Source: an uncultured Chthoniobacterales bacterium (GTDB taxonomy: Bacteria; Verrucomicrobiota; Verrucomicrobiia; Chthoniobacterales; UBA10450). From it: a DNA stretch of 40,020 nucleotides. Location: contig CADCTA010000060.1 in the NCBI GenBank assembly GCA_902805675.1, positions 1 through 40,020 of the forward strand, given 5' to 3'. Within the stretch, counting starts at the first letter, position 1. Each line of letters begins with the position of its first letter. This document shows, one piece after another, positions 8,602-15,850 of this stretch. Below the pieces are notes generated by a model. That model was not told the origin of the DNA. It did no database searches and was given only the letters and a program-made list of their open reading frames with translations. A program made the position numbers and the translations under genes.

Positions 8602-9015
8602 GGGCACCCGAAACCGGTCCCATTCCTCCGGCAGACGGAGCAGCTTTGCCGAAGGCATCTCCACCAGCGCGAGCATCTGGCGGCAGGTCGCGATCAGGGT
8701 GTCATCAGCCGGGCGCACAATGCGAAACGCACACCAGAAGCGCACGCGCTCGATGCGGTCGAGCCAGCCTTCGATGACGAGCTTGTCGCCCAGTTTCGCT
8801 GCGCGCCGGTAATCGATCTCCGTGCGCACGACGACTGGGAATCGCTGGTCTTCCGCCATCGTCGCCAGACGCATTCCGAGCTTCTCAGCCAGCAGTGTGC
8901 GCGCCACTTCGATGAAGCGCAGATAGGCGATATTGTGGACCACGGCCGCGCAGTCGGTGTCGAAAAACATCACCTGCACTTCCGTGCTGATGCGAGGTGC
9001 GTCGGCATTCACCAT
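8548..9015 (-). CDS. Hot-dog fold acyl-CoA thioesterase, YbgC/4-HBT family
   Basis: The family signature FFDTDCAAVVHNIAYLRFIE is at about residues 17-36, where the Asp and the following residues form the active site of 4-hydroxybenzoyl-CoA thioesterase/YbgC-like enzymes. These hydrolyse acyl-CoA or acyl-ACP thioesters. I prefer the ATG at 9015 (MVNADAPRIS). An in-frame ATG at 9051 would add 12 residues with no family similarity. The last ~18 residues (PDPTPNPTHNPNPLAAQD) are translated from a short-unit repeat tract and are unlikely to belong to the fold. The gene lies between a lipid A acyltransferase fusion and a glycosyltransferase on the same strand, so a role in acyl-chain supply or recycling for the envelope is plausible. 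Confidence 0.85.
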   Translation of the reverse strand: MVNADAPRISTEVQVMFFDTDCAAVVHNIAYLRFIEVARTLLAEKLGMRLATMAEDQRFPVVVRTEIDYRRAAKLGDKLVIEGWLDRIERVRFWCAFRIVRPADDTLIATCRQMLALVEMPSAKLLRLPEEWDRFRVPDPTPNPTHNPNPLAAQD

Positions 9016-9058
9016 GGGCCGAGAATCGTTCCAGGGATGCGCGCGAAGCAATGAGAAT

Positions 9059-9132
9059 GTAGAGGCTTTTGTGTCAAACGCCTGCGCGCCCAGCGCGCTG
9101 TTTAGTCAGGCGTTTGATACAAGCGCCTCTAC
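9059..9132. repeat. 26-bp imperfect inverted repeat (family C)
   Basis: The arm at 9059-9084 (starts GTAGAGGC, ends AACGCCTG) and the arm at 9107-9132 are inverted copies with three mismatches in 26. The loop is a GC-rich 22 bases. The element sits between the LpxL-heptosyltransferase gene and the thioesterase gene. It includes the stop codon of the former (9129-9131). It could form a strong mRNA hairpin at the end of the fusion gene. Confidence 0.8.
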
Positions 9133-11027
9133 GCCGGTAATGCGGCCAGCACCTGCGCGACCACCTCATCGGATGTCACCGCGTGCATGCACCGAAAGTC
9201 GATGGGGCACTTGCGCAGGAAGCATGGGCTGCATTCGACATGGTGCCGGACCACGACGTTGCGGTCGCCGAGCGGACCGGTGAGTCGGTGCTCGGTCGAC
9301 CCGAACACCGCGACCACCGGCACACCGAGAAGCGTCGCGAGATGCATTGTGCCCGTGTCGTTTGTCAGCAGCAGGCGACAGCGGCGCAGCTCAGCCGTGA
9401 GCTCGTCGAGTGTGGTGCGGCCGATCCGGTTATCGCAGCGCGCGCCCAGCGCGTCCGCGATGATCTTGCCGCTCTCCGCATCGGCCGCGGTGCCAAACAG
9501 CACCCACTGCACGGCGCGCTCGCCGGCGACCCGCGCGGCGACTTCAGCGAAACGCTCGGGGAGCCAGCGTTTCGCCGGGCCGTACTCCGCGCCCGGGCAG
9601 AGGCCGAGAACGAGCTGATCATCGTTGCCGTTGCGCGACGCGATCGGCGGGAGCGTGGCCGAAGCGACATCCGCACCAAGATGCCGCGCGATGTGGAGAT
9701 ATTCGTGCACCTGATGTTGGATCGGTCCATTGCGTGGCAAGTCCGGCACCACCTGATTGAGCAGTGCGCGCCGATGATGGCCGGCAAAGCCAACGCGGCG
9801 CGGGATTCCTGCCAGCCACACTTCGAGTGCGGAACGCAGCGACTTCGGAAACAACACCGCGACATCGAACGCCTCGCGACTCCTGAGCAGACGCGCGACA
9901 CCGAGCGGCGAGCTGGCGGGCAGCGGCAGCACTTCGTCGACCTCCGGCACGAGCTTCCACACCGCGGCGAGCTTCTCTGGCGCCGCAACCGTGACGTGCG
10001 CGTCGGGGCGGCCGCTTTTGATTGCGCGCACCGCCGGCACGCTGATCACGCTGTCGCCTAACCAGTTCGTGCCGCGGATCAGGATTCGAAACGGCTTCAA
10101 AGTCGTAGAGGTTTCGGGCGGGAGGTAGACGCCGCGCTTGTATCGCTGAAGAAGGAAGTTTGGCTTCGGCGTTTTCCACCGGTTGTGGACCCAGAACCAA
10201 TCCTCCGGTGCGACGCTGATTTGCTCCGCCAGAGCGACATTCGCTTTGGCCGTGATTGATTCCACAGAGTCGCGCGGTTCGTTCAGGTGGGATGTGAATT
10301 CCACCCGCCACTGGGCCGTCCCGGACGTGTAGACTGCCGCGCTGATGACGACTGCTTTCGTGCGTTTCGCGAGCAATCCCGGCAGCGGAGAAGTAGAGGC
10401 CAACCTGCCGAAGAATGGCGTCCATAGACCTTGGTCGCCGGCGTGCTGGTCGCTCAGCACTCCCATCACGCCGCCGCATCGCAACAGCTCGATCGCGCCG
10501 TGGAATCCCTCCCTGCGGTCGAATAGTTCCACGCCGGCACGCGCGCGTTTCTGTCGCACATCAGCATCGATGTAGCGGTTGCCGAGCTGCTGATAAACCA
10601 CGCCGAGGCGGACGTAATTCAACTCGCGCGCGAGCAGTTGCGCCAGGAGCTCCCACGGCCCGAGATGGCTCAGCACGAACACGACTGGCCGGCCGGCGCG
10701 GAGCTCATTGTGAACTACATCGACGTTGCCGATCGTGAGGTGCTTCGCCGCTTTCTCGAGCGGCATCGTGCCGATCTTCACCGTGCAAAGCAGGCTCGAG
10801 CCGAGTCGCTGGAAGTGCTTCCGCGTCAGCCGGGAGAGTTGTCGTGCAGATTGCTCGCGGCCGAACGCGATCTGCAGATTTTCACGGGCGAGGCGCCGGT
10901 ATTGCGGCGAAACGAGCCACGCGATGAAGCCGAAAAATTCGCCCGCCGTAAACAGCACCCGCAGCGGGATGAGGCCGACGATCGCAGACGCGGCCCGGTA
11001 CAGGACGTAGATGCTGAAATCGAGCAT
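9129..11027 (-). CDS. Fusion: lipid A acyltransferase (LpxL-like) + GT9 heptosyltransferase (WaaF-like)
   Basis: One 632-residue frame holds two LPS enzymes. Residues ~1-295 match the LpxL/HtrB lysophospholipid acyltransferase family: an N-terminal hydrophobic anchor, the HX4E motif HLGPWE (His121, Glu126), LSDQHAGD at ~191-198 and the family's HNRWK at 281-285. Residues ~313-632 are a GT9 heptosyltransferase: RGTNWLGDSV at its start, a donor-site region with PGAEYGPAKRW at ~478-488, NDTGTMHLA at 556-564, and a Cys-rich end (ECSPCFLRKCPIDFRC) typical of WaaF-like enzymes. The expected reactions are secondary acylation of lipid A and transfer of heptose to the inner core, both at the cytoplasmic face of the inner membrane. 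The start is the ATG at 11027. The divergent gene next to it may begin within 17 bases of this start. Confidence 0.92.
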   Translation of the reverse strand: MLDFSIYVLYRAASAIVGLIPLRVLFTAGEFFGFIAWLVSPQYRRLARENLQIAFGREQSARQLSRLTRKHFQRLGSSLLCTVKIGTMPLEKAAKHLTIGNVDVVHNELRAGRPVVFVLSHLGPWELLAQLLARELNYVRLGVVYQQLGNRYIDADVRQKRARAGVELFDRREGFHGAIELLRCGGVMGVLSDQHAGDQGLWTPFFGRLASTSPLPGLLAKRTKAVVISAAVYTSGTAQWRVEFTSHLNEPRDSVESITAKANVALAEQISVAPEDWFWVHNRWKTPKPNFLLQRYKRGVYLPPETSTTLKPFRILIRGTNWLGDSVISVPAVRAIKSGRPDAHVTVAAPEKLAAVWKLVPEVDEVLPLPASSPLGVARLLRSREAFDVAVLFPKSLRSALEVWLAGIPRRVGFAGHHRRALLNQVVPDLPRNGPIQHQVHEYLHIARHLGADVASATLPPIASRNGNDDQLVLGLCPGAEYGPAKRWLPERFAEVAARVAGERAVQWVLFGTAADAESGKIIADALGARCDNRIGRTTLDELTAELRRCRLLLTNDTGTMHLATLLGVPVVAVFGSTEHRLTGPLGDRNVVVRHHVECSPCFLRKCPIDFRCMHAVTSDEVVAQVLAALPA

Positions 11028-11073
11028 GCAGGATCAGCGCTCGCTGATCGCGAACGGGCGCGGGAGAGTAAAT

Positions 11074-11103
11074 TTGCCTGCGGACGCCTTCAATCAATAT
11101 AAT
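11074..11103 (+). promoter_or_regulatory. Candidate sigma70 promoter inside the 5' end of the GT2 frame
   Basis: A perfect -10 hexamer TATAAT (11098-11103) is preceded by TTGCCT (11074-11079) with an 18-base spacer. It lies directly before GTG codons at 11104 and 11110, in frame with the double glycosyltransferase gene. If used, transcription would begin at about 11110, and the protein would start on a leaderless or nearly leaderless mRNA. Confidence 0.45.
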
Positions 11104-13536
11104 GTGAGCGTGTTGCAGGCAGTCGCCCACTCTCTCCGTTCCGATTTTGCGCGCGTGCTGGCGCAGAAGTTTGGGCCTGCGCGGCTGCTCGTCATCAGCA
11201 GTGCGTGCGATGAGCTGAGACATCAATTCACGCACCTCGGCCGGCCGGTGATCGTCTGCGAGTCTGCTGAAGATCTGGTCGCCTGCCTGCCGCGCAACGG
11301 GCACACGCCGGCCGCTGATGTCGCGCTTTGGATGTACCCGAAAGAGGACACGGACGACGAGCAGAGCGTGGCCGAGATCGCGCGTGCGGCCGTGACCGTC
11401 ATGCTGTGCCCTGAACCCGGCGCCGACGTGTCCAAGCGCCGCCCACAGCTGGTGGAGAGGTTCCAGCCCTTCGGCCTGGTGCCCGACTATGATTGCGACC
11501 TCTCGGACCTGGATCCGGGCGCGGTTCGCCTCGCTCGCGGCGAGATCGGAGGCGCGGAGGCGTTGCTCCCATCGGTTGAGACAGCGTTCGCGCGGCTCAA
11601 TCAGCAGATGCGCGGCCTCGAGCGTACGCTCCGGACGCGCATGTCCGAGCTGGAAGCGGCCGATCGCCACATCGCAAAACTCGAAGAGAAGGTGCTCAGT
11701 CTAAAAGAGGCGAAGCGCGAGCTGAAGCAGCTGAAGCAGGAGAAGCAAGCGCTACGGAAATGTCCGGAGCGAAAGATCGGGCAGGTGCTTCTGGCGCCGT
11801 ACCGGCTGCCGCAGAAGCTCTTCCGCGAGGTCGGCAAACGCCTGCAACCGCCGCCGGGCAACGCGCCTCGGCAAGCTGTCGATTCGGCGAGCGAGTACCA
11901 GGCGTGGCTCTTGCGGCATTGCGCGACGCCGCAGCAGGTGATCGCGATGCGGGAGGAATCGCGCAGGTTCCGCTACACGCCGCTCATCAGCATCATCACC
12001 CCGGTCTTCAATACGCCGGTCCCTTGGCTGGAGGCGGCGGTCGATTCCGTTCTCGCGCAGGCTTACGAAAACTGGGAGCTGATCCTGATCGACGACGCAT
12101 CGACTGATCCGGGAACGGTGGCCGCGCTGCCCGCAATGGCCGCGCGCGATGCGCGAATTCGGATCGCGCGCCTGCCAGCGAGTGGAGGGATCTCGGCGGC
12201 GTCGAATGAGGGGTTGGTCAACGCGTCGGGTGAGTTCGTGGGCCTGTTCGATCACGACGATCTGCTCGAGCCGGACGCGCTTTATCAAACGGCAAAGCTG
12301 CTGCAGACGCAGCCTGACGCGGATCTGATTTACTCGGACGAAGACAAGCTCACCGAGCATGGCTTCGACGCACCGCTCTTTAAACCGGATTGGTCGCCGG
12401 ATTTCTTCCTCTCCTACAACTACATCTGCCACTTCACGACGCTGCGGCGGAAGCTGGTGGATGAGGTTGGCGGCTTCCGCTCACAGTTCGATGGGGCGCA
12501 GGATTACGATTTGTTCCTCCGGATCGTCGAGCGAACGCAACGCATTCATCACGTGCCGCGCATCCTCTATCATTGGAGGCGCAGCGCTTCGTCGACCTCC
12601 GATAACATCCGACGCAAACCGAAGGCGCTCGAGGCCGGCAAGTCTGCCATCGCCGAATATCTGGCCCGGCGCGGCGAGCAGGCGCACGTCGCAGTCGACT
12701 GGCGCACGCATGCGTATTGGGTGAAGCGCGACGTCGTGCAGCCGAGGAAGGTCTGCATCATCATTCCGGCGCGCGACGGCATTCCGCTCTTGTCGCGTTG
12801 CGTCGAGAGCATCGTCTCGAAGACGAGCTACACGGATTACGAGATCGTGATCGTGAATAACGACAGCGAAACGCCCGAGGCGCGGGAGTACTTCGCCAAG
12901 CTGCGCCACCGATTGCTGCACTTTCGCGGGCCGTTCAACTTCTCCGCGATCAACAACTTCGCGGTCGAAAAGACGCAGTGCCCGTGGCTGTTGTTTTTGA
13001 ATAACGACGTCGAGGTGATCGAGCCGGACTGGCTGAGCGTAATGGTGGAGCATGTGCAGCGGCAGGAGGTGGGCGCGGTGGGTGCGCGGTTGTTGTACCC
13101 GGATGGAACTGTGCAGCACGCTGGGGTGGTACTTGGCGTCGGCGGCATCGCGCAACATGCCTTCCGCGATTTCCCGGCCGAAGATCCGGGCGTGAACCGG
13201 CAGCTGCAGGTGACGCGCAACTACAGCTCAGTAACGGGCGCTTGTCTGCTCACGCGGCGCGATGTGTTTGAGGAAGTGGGTGGATTCGACGAGGAGCGGC
13301 TGCCGGTCACGTTCAACGATGTCGATCTCTGCCTGAAGATGCGGCGCGCAGGATACCTGGTCGTCTACACGCCCTTCGCGAAACTCTACCACCATGAATC
13401 TGCAACGCGGCGGCGCAGCGTGGAAGCACTGGAGACCGACGTGATGCGCGAGCGGTGGCCGGATCTGCTGGCGCGCGATCCGTATTACAATCCCAACCTC
13501 ACCCGCGAGCGCGCGGACTTCTCGATCGGCAAGTAG
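11104..13536 (+). CDS. Two-domain GT2 glycosyltransferase with N-terminal Rossmann-like and coiled-coil parts
   Basis: From GTG 11104 the product is about 810 residues. The frame is open to ATGs at 11011 and 11026, but these would overlap the divergent LPS gene and lie upstream of a perfect TATAAT, so I prefer the later start. The order of parts is: a ~130-residue Rossmann-like region that may be a degenerate methyltransferase fold; a coiled coil (LEEKVLSLKEAKRELKQ); a first GT2 domain (SIITPVFNTP, then DDASTD and FDHDDLLEPD); and a second GT2 domain (CIIIPARDG, then VNNDSETPE, FLNNDVEVIEPDW and GGFDEE). Tandem GT2 proteins of this type build O-antigen, rhamnan or other surface polysaccharides from nucleotide sugars in the cytoplasm. 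A sugar-processing cupin gene follows 10 bases downstream. The exact sugars are unknown. Confidence 0.85.
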   Translation: MSVLQAVAHSLRSDFARVLAQKFGPARLLVISSACDELRHQFTHLGRPVIVCESAEDLVACLPRNGHTPAADVALWMYPKEDTDDEQSVAEIARAAVTVMLCPEPGADVSKRRPQLVERFQPFGLVPDYDCDLSDLDPGAVRLARGEIGGAEALLPSVETAFARLNQQMRGLERTLRTRMSELEAADRHIAKLEEKVLSLKEAKRELKQLKQEKQALRKCPERKIGQVLLAPYRLPQKLFREVGKRLQPPPGNAPRQAVDSASEYQAWLLRHCATPQQVIAMREESRRFRYTPLISIITPVFNTPVPWLEAAVDSVLAQAYENWELILIDDASTDPGTVAALPAMAARDARIRIARLPASGGISAASNEGLVNASGEFVGLFDHDDLLEPDALYQTAKLLQTQPDADLIYSDEDKLTEHGFDAPLFKPDWSPDFFLSYNYICHFTTLRRKLVDEVGGFRSQFDGAQDYDLFLRIVERTQRIHHVPRILYHWRRSASSTSDNIRRKPKALEAGKSAIAEYLARRGEQAHVAVDWRTHAYWVKRDVVQPRKVCIIIPARDGIPLLSRCVESIVSKTSYTDYEIVIVNNDSETPEAREYFAKLRHRLLHFRGPFNFSAINNFAVEKTQCPWLLFLNNDVEVIEPDWLSVMVEHVQRQEVGAVGARLLYPDGTVQHAGVVLGVGGIAQHAFRDFPAEDPGVNRQLQVTRNYSSVTGACLLTRRDVFEEVGGFDEERLPVTFNDVDLCLKMRRAGYLVVYTPFAKLYHHESATRRRSVEALETDVMRERWPDLLARDPYYNPNLTRERADFSIGK

Positions 13537-13546
13537 CCTCTCCATC

Positions 13547-14293
13547 ATGGCAAAATCTGAGGGCCAGCTTTGGCACGGCCTTTCGCAGTCGGCGCAGGAC
13601 GCGCTTGCGACGCGGGATTACAGTTCGGGAACCTTCGCCCGCCAGGTGGCGGAGATCGGAGTGGATGCGTCGCGGCTTGTCGCTGCCGATCGCGCGACCG
13701 CGGAAGTGCGCGAAGCCTGGATCCCGGGCGTCGAGATTTTCTCCCGCTCCATTTATCCGCAGCGCCATCGCGGGTGCTTCGGAGAGTTTGCGCGGCGCGA
13801 TGAAGGCGTGCTGGCAAAGATCGGATTGTGGCCGGTGCAATGGGCGAATGCGCGCATGTTCGCCCAAACAGCGAAGGGCTTTCACATTCATCCGCCGAGC
13901 ATCCCGGATGGTGTCGACCCGGCGGCGTGGTTCCGAAAAGTCTTCGTCGACGAAGGCGACAACTTTTCCCTGCGGCGTTATGCGCACGAGCAGTGGGACG
14001 TGATGTTTTTCGTGCAAGGCGTGGCGGAGATGATCCTGCGGGACGTGCGCGCCGGGATGCCGGAGCGAACGATGCGGTTCATTGTGGATGGGGATAATCA
14101 CCGCAGCAGCAACAACGTCGGCGTGGTGGTGCCGCCCGGCGTCGCCCATGCCATTCGCGTGGAGGGTTCTGAAGATCTGATCATGGTTTACGGCACGAGC
14201 ACCTCGTTCCGGCCGGAGTTCGAGGGCCGGATCGCGGCCGACGTGGAGACGGCGGCGTTGCCCCACTCCTGGGAACGCTTTCTGTCTCAATAA
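13547..14293 (+). CDS. RmlC-like cupin, dTDP-sugar 3,5-epimerase family
   Basis: A 248-residue cupin protein. The C-terminal half has VVVPPGVAHAI followed by DLIMVYGTSTSFRPEFEGRI. This matches the RmlC pattern PPG-AH-F and its Y-AP-E-E-GI ending. An earlier KGFHIHPPS aligns with the catalytic-His strand of RmlC (usually GLHYQ). Between them, QWDVMFFVQGVAEMILRDVR matches the epimerase's central strands. RmlC converts dTDP-4-keto-6-deoxyglucose to the rhamnose precursor. The N-terminal ~90 residues are unlike RmlC, so the substrate may differ. It sits directly downstream of the double GT2 gene, which supports surface-sugar synthesis. rmlA, rmlB and rmlD are not in the window. Confidence 0.65.
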   Translation: MAKSEGQLWHGLSQSAQDALATRDYSSGTFARQVAEIGVDASRLVAADRATAEVREAWIPGVEIFSRSIYPQRHRGCFGEFARRDEGVLAKIGLWPVQWANARMFAQTAKGFHIHPPSIPDGVDPAAWFRKVFVDEGDNFSLRRYAHEQWDVMFFVQGVAEMILRDVRAGMPERTMRFIVDGDNHRSSNNVGVVVPPGVAHAIRVEGSEDLIMVYGTSTSFRPEFEGRIAADVETAALPHSWERFLSQ

Positions 14294-14301
14294 AGTGTCG
14301 A

Positions 14302-15006
14302 ATGAGTGAGCGGCAGTTCGAGCCGGACGAACCGGAGCTCATGGACCGTCCGGAGGCGACACCAGCGGAGCTCGAGCGCGCGCTGACGAGTCTGCGCGGG
14401 CTGAATCGCTGGTTCGGTAGCTATCGACTGATCATGCGTTTCGTGCGGAGGTGGGTGCGCGCGGGCGATCGGGTGCGCATCGCGGACCTCGCGACGGGTT
14501 CCGCGGATATCCCGCGGCTCGTCGTTGATTACGCACGACGCGTCGGTGCAGAGGTGCAGATCGACGCGGTCGACTTTCAGCCGACCACGGTGGCGATGGC
14601 GCGACAGCTGAGTGCCGCGTATCCGGAGATCACCGTGCGCGCCGAGGATGTGCTGAAATTCGGAAACGCCGGAGCGTACGACATCGTGCTTTGCTCGCTC
14701 GCGCTGCATCACTTCAGCGAATCCGATGCGATTCGCGTGCTGCAACGCTGTCGCGAGTTGTCGCGCCGGTTTGTGCTGGTCTCGGACCTGCGGCGGGGTT
14801 TGCTCGCATCCGTCGGCGTTCATCTGCTCACTGCGCTCATCTTTCGCGACCCGATGACACGCTCGGATGCGCGGGTTTCCGCGCAGCGCGCTTTCACCCT
14901 CGCCGAGCTGCGCGGGCTCGCCTCGCGTGCAGGCTGGCAAAACTTCGGATCGGGCAAATTCGCGCTCGCTCGCCACGCCGTCTGGCTCGAATGCGGAGCC
15001 GCGTAG
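14302..15006 (+). CDS. SAM-dependent class I methyltransferase
   Basis: A 234-residue Rossmann methyltransferase. Motif I is IADLATGSADIP (about 58-69), the acidic ribose-binding residue is in QIDAVDFQP, and the post-motif DIVLCSLALHHF is typical of UbiE-like small-molecule methylases. SDLRRG follows. It starts 8 bases after the cupin gene and ends one base before panC's ATG, so it belongs to the plus-strand operon. The substrate is not identifiable. It could modify a quinone-like or polyketide-like aromatic compound, as several relatives do, or a surface sugar. The high-GC codon use matches its neighbours. Confidence 0.8.
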   Translation: MSERQFEPDEPELMDRPEATPAELERALTSLRGLNRWFGSYRLIMRFVRRWVRAGDRVRIADLATGSADIPRLVVDYARRVGAEVQIDAVDFQPTTVAMARQLSAAYPEITVRAEDVLKFGNAGAYDIVLCSLALHHFSESDAIRVLQRCRELSRRFVLVSDLRRGLLASVGVHLLTALIFRDPMTRSDARVSAQRAFTLAELRGLASRAGWQNFGSGKFALARHAVWLECGAA

Positions 15007-15007
15007 C

Positions 15008-15850
15008 ATGGAGATCATCGAGACGGTAGAAGCAGCGCACGCCTTTGCCGCGAGCAACCGGCAGCGTCGCGTGCTTGTCCCGACGATGGGCGCGCTGCAT
15101 CACGGCCATCTGGAGCTGGTGCGGGTCGCGCGCAAGGCTGCGGGTCCGGATGGCCACGTCAGCGTCAGCATCTTCGTGAACCCGCTGCAGTTTGAACCCG
15201 GCGCTGATTACGACCGTTATCCGCGCACTGCGCCGGCGGATGAGGATGCGTGCCACGAAGCAGGAGTGGATCTGCTGTTCCGCCCGTCCCCAACCGAGAT
15301 GTACGCGGACGACCGCTCAGTCGTCGTGGAGGAGAATGCGCTCTCCGCGAAGCTCTGCGGCAACTCGCGACCGGGTCACTTCCGAGGCGTTTGCACGGTG
15401 GTGACGAAGCTGTTCCATCTCCTGGCTCCGCATGCGGCTGTCTTCGGCGAGAAGGATTTTCAGCAGCTCGCGATCATTCGCCGGCTGGTGCGCGACTTGA
15501 ACATTCCCGTTGAAATCATTGGCGTGCGGACAGTGCGGGAAGCGGATGGCCTGGCGGCCAGCTCGCGCAATCAATACCTCTCGAGCGAGGAGCGCGAACA
15601 GGCCGCCGTGCTGCGCAGCGCGCTGCTCGAGGCCGCGGATCTCGCACGAAACGGTGAGGCGTCCGCCACCCGGATCGTGGCGGCCGTGCGGGAGCGGATC
15701 GGATCGGCATCGCTCGCGCGCATCGATTATGTGGAGCTCGTGGACGCCGACACCTTGCAAGCGCAGCAACAGGCGACGCGAAACTCGCTCGTCGCAGTCG
15801 CGGTGTTCTTCGGCAAGACTCGCCTGATCGACAACATTTGTCTGCAATGA
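15008..15850 (+). CDS. panC: Pantothenate synthetase
   Basis: Condenses pantoate and beta-alanine with ATP to make pantothenate, the coenzyme A precursor, in the cytoplasm. The 280-residue length is normal. The nucleotidyl-transferase signature PTMGALHHGH is at 25-34 (HxGH at 31-34). The pantoate site contains SIFVNPLQF, and the C-terminal part has GEKDFQQL and SSRNQYLS. I chose the ATG at 15008 because it aligns with the family N-terminus, although the frame is open further upstream. The stop overlaps the nadB start in ATGA, so the two are translationally coupled. panB, panD and panE are not in the window. Confidence 0.96.
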   Translation: MEIIETVEAAHAFAASNRQRRVLVPTMGALHHGHLELVRVARKAAGPDGHVSVSIFVNPLQFEPGADYDRYPRTAPADEDACHEAGVDLLFRPSPTEMYADDRSVVVEENALSAKLCGNSRPGHFRGVCTVVTKLFHLLAPHAAVFGEKDFQQLAIIRRLVRDLNIPVEIIGVRTVREADGLAASSRNQYLSSEEREQAAVLRSALLEAADLARNGEASATRIVAAVRERIGSASLARIDYVELVDADTLQAQQQATRNSLVAVAVFFGKTRLIDNICLQ

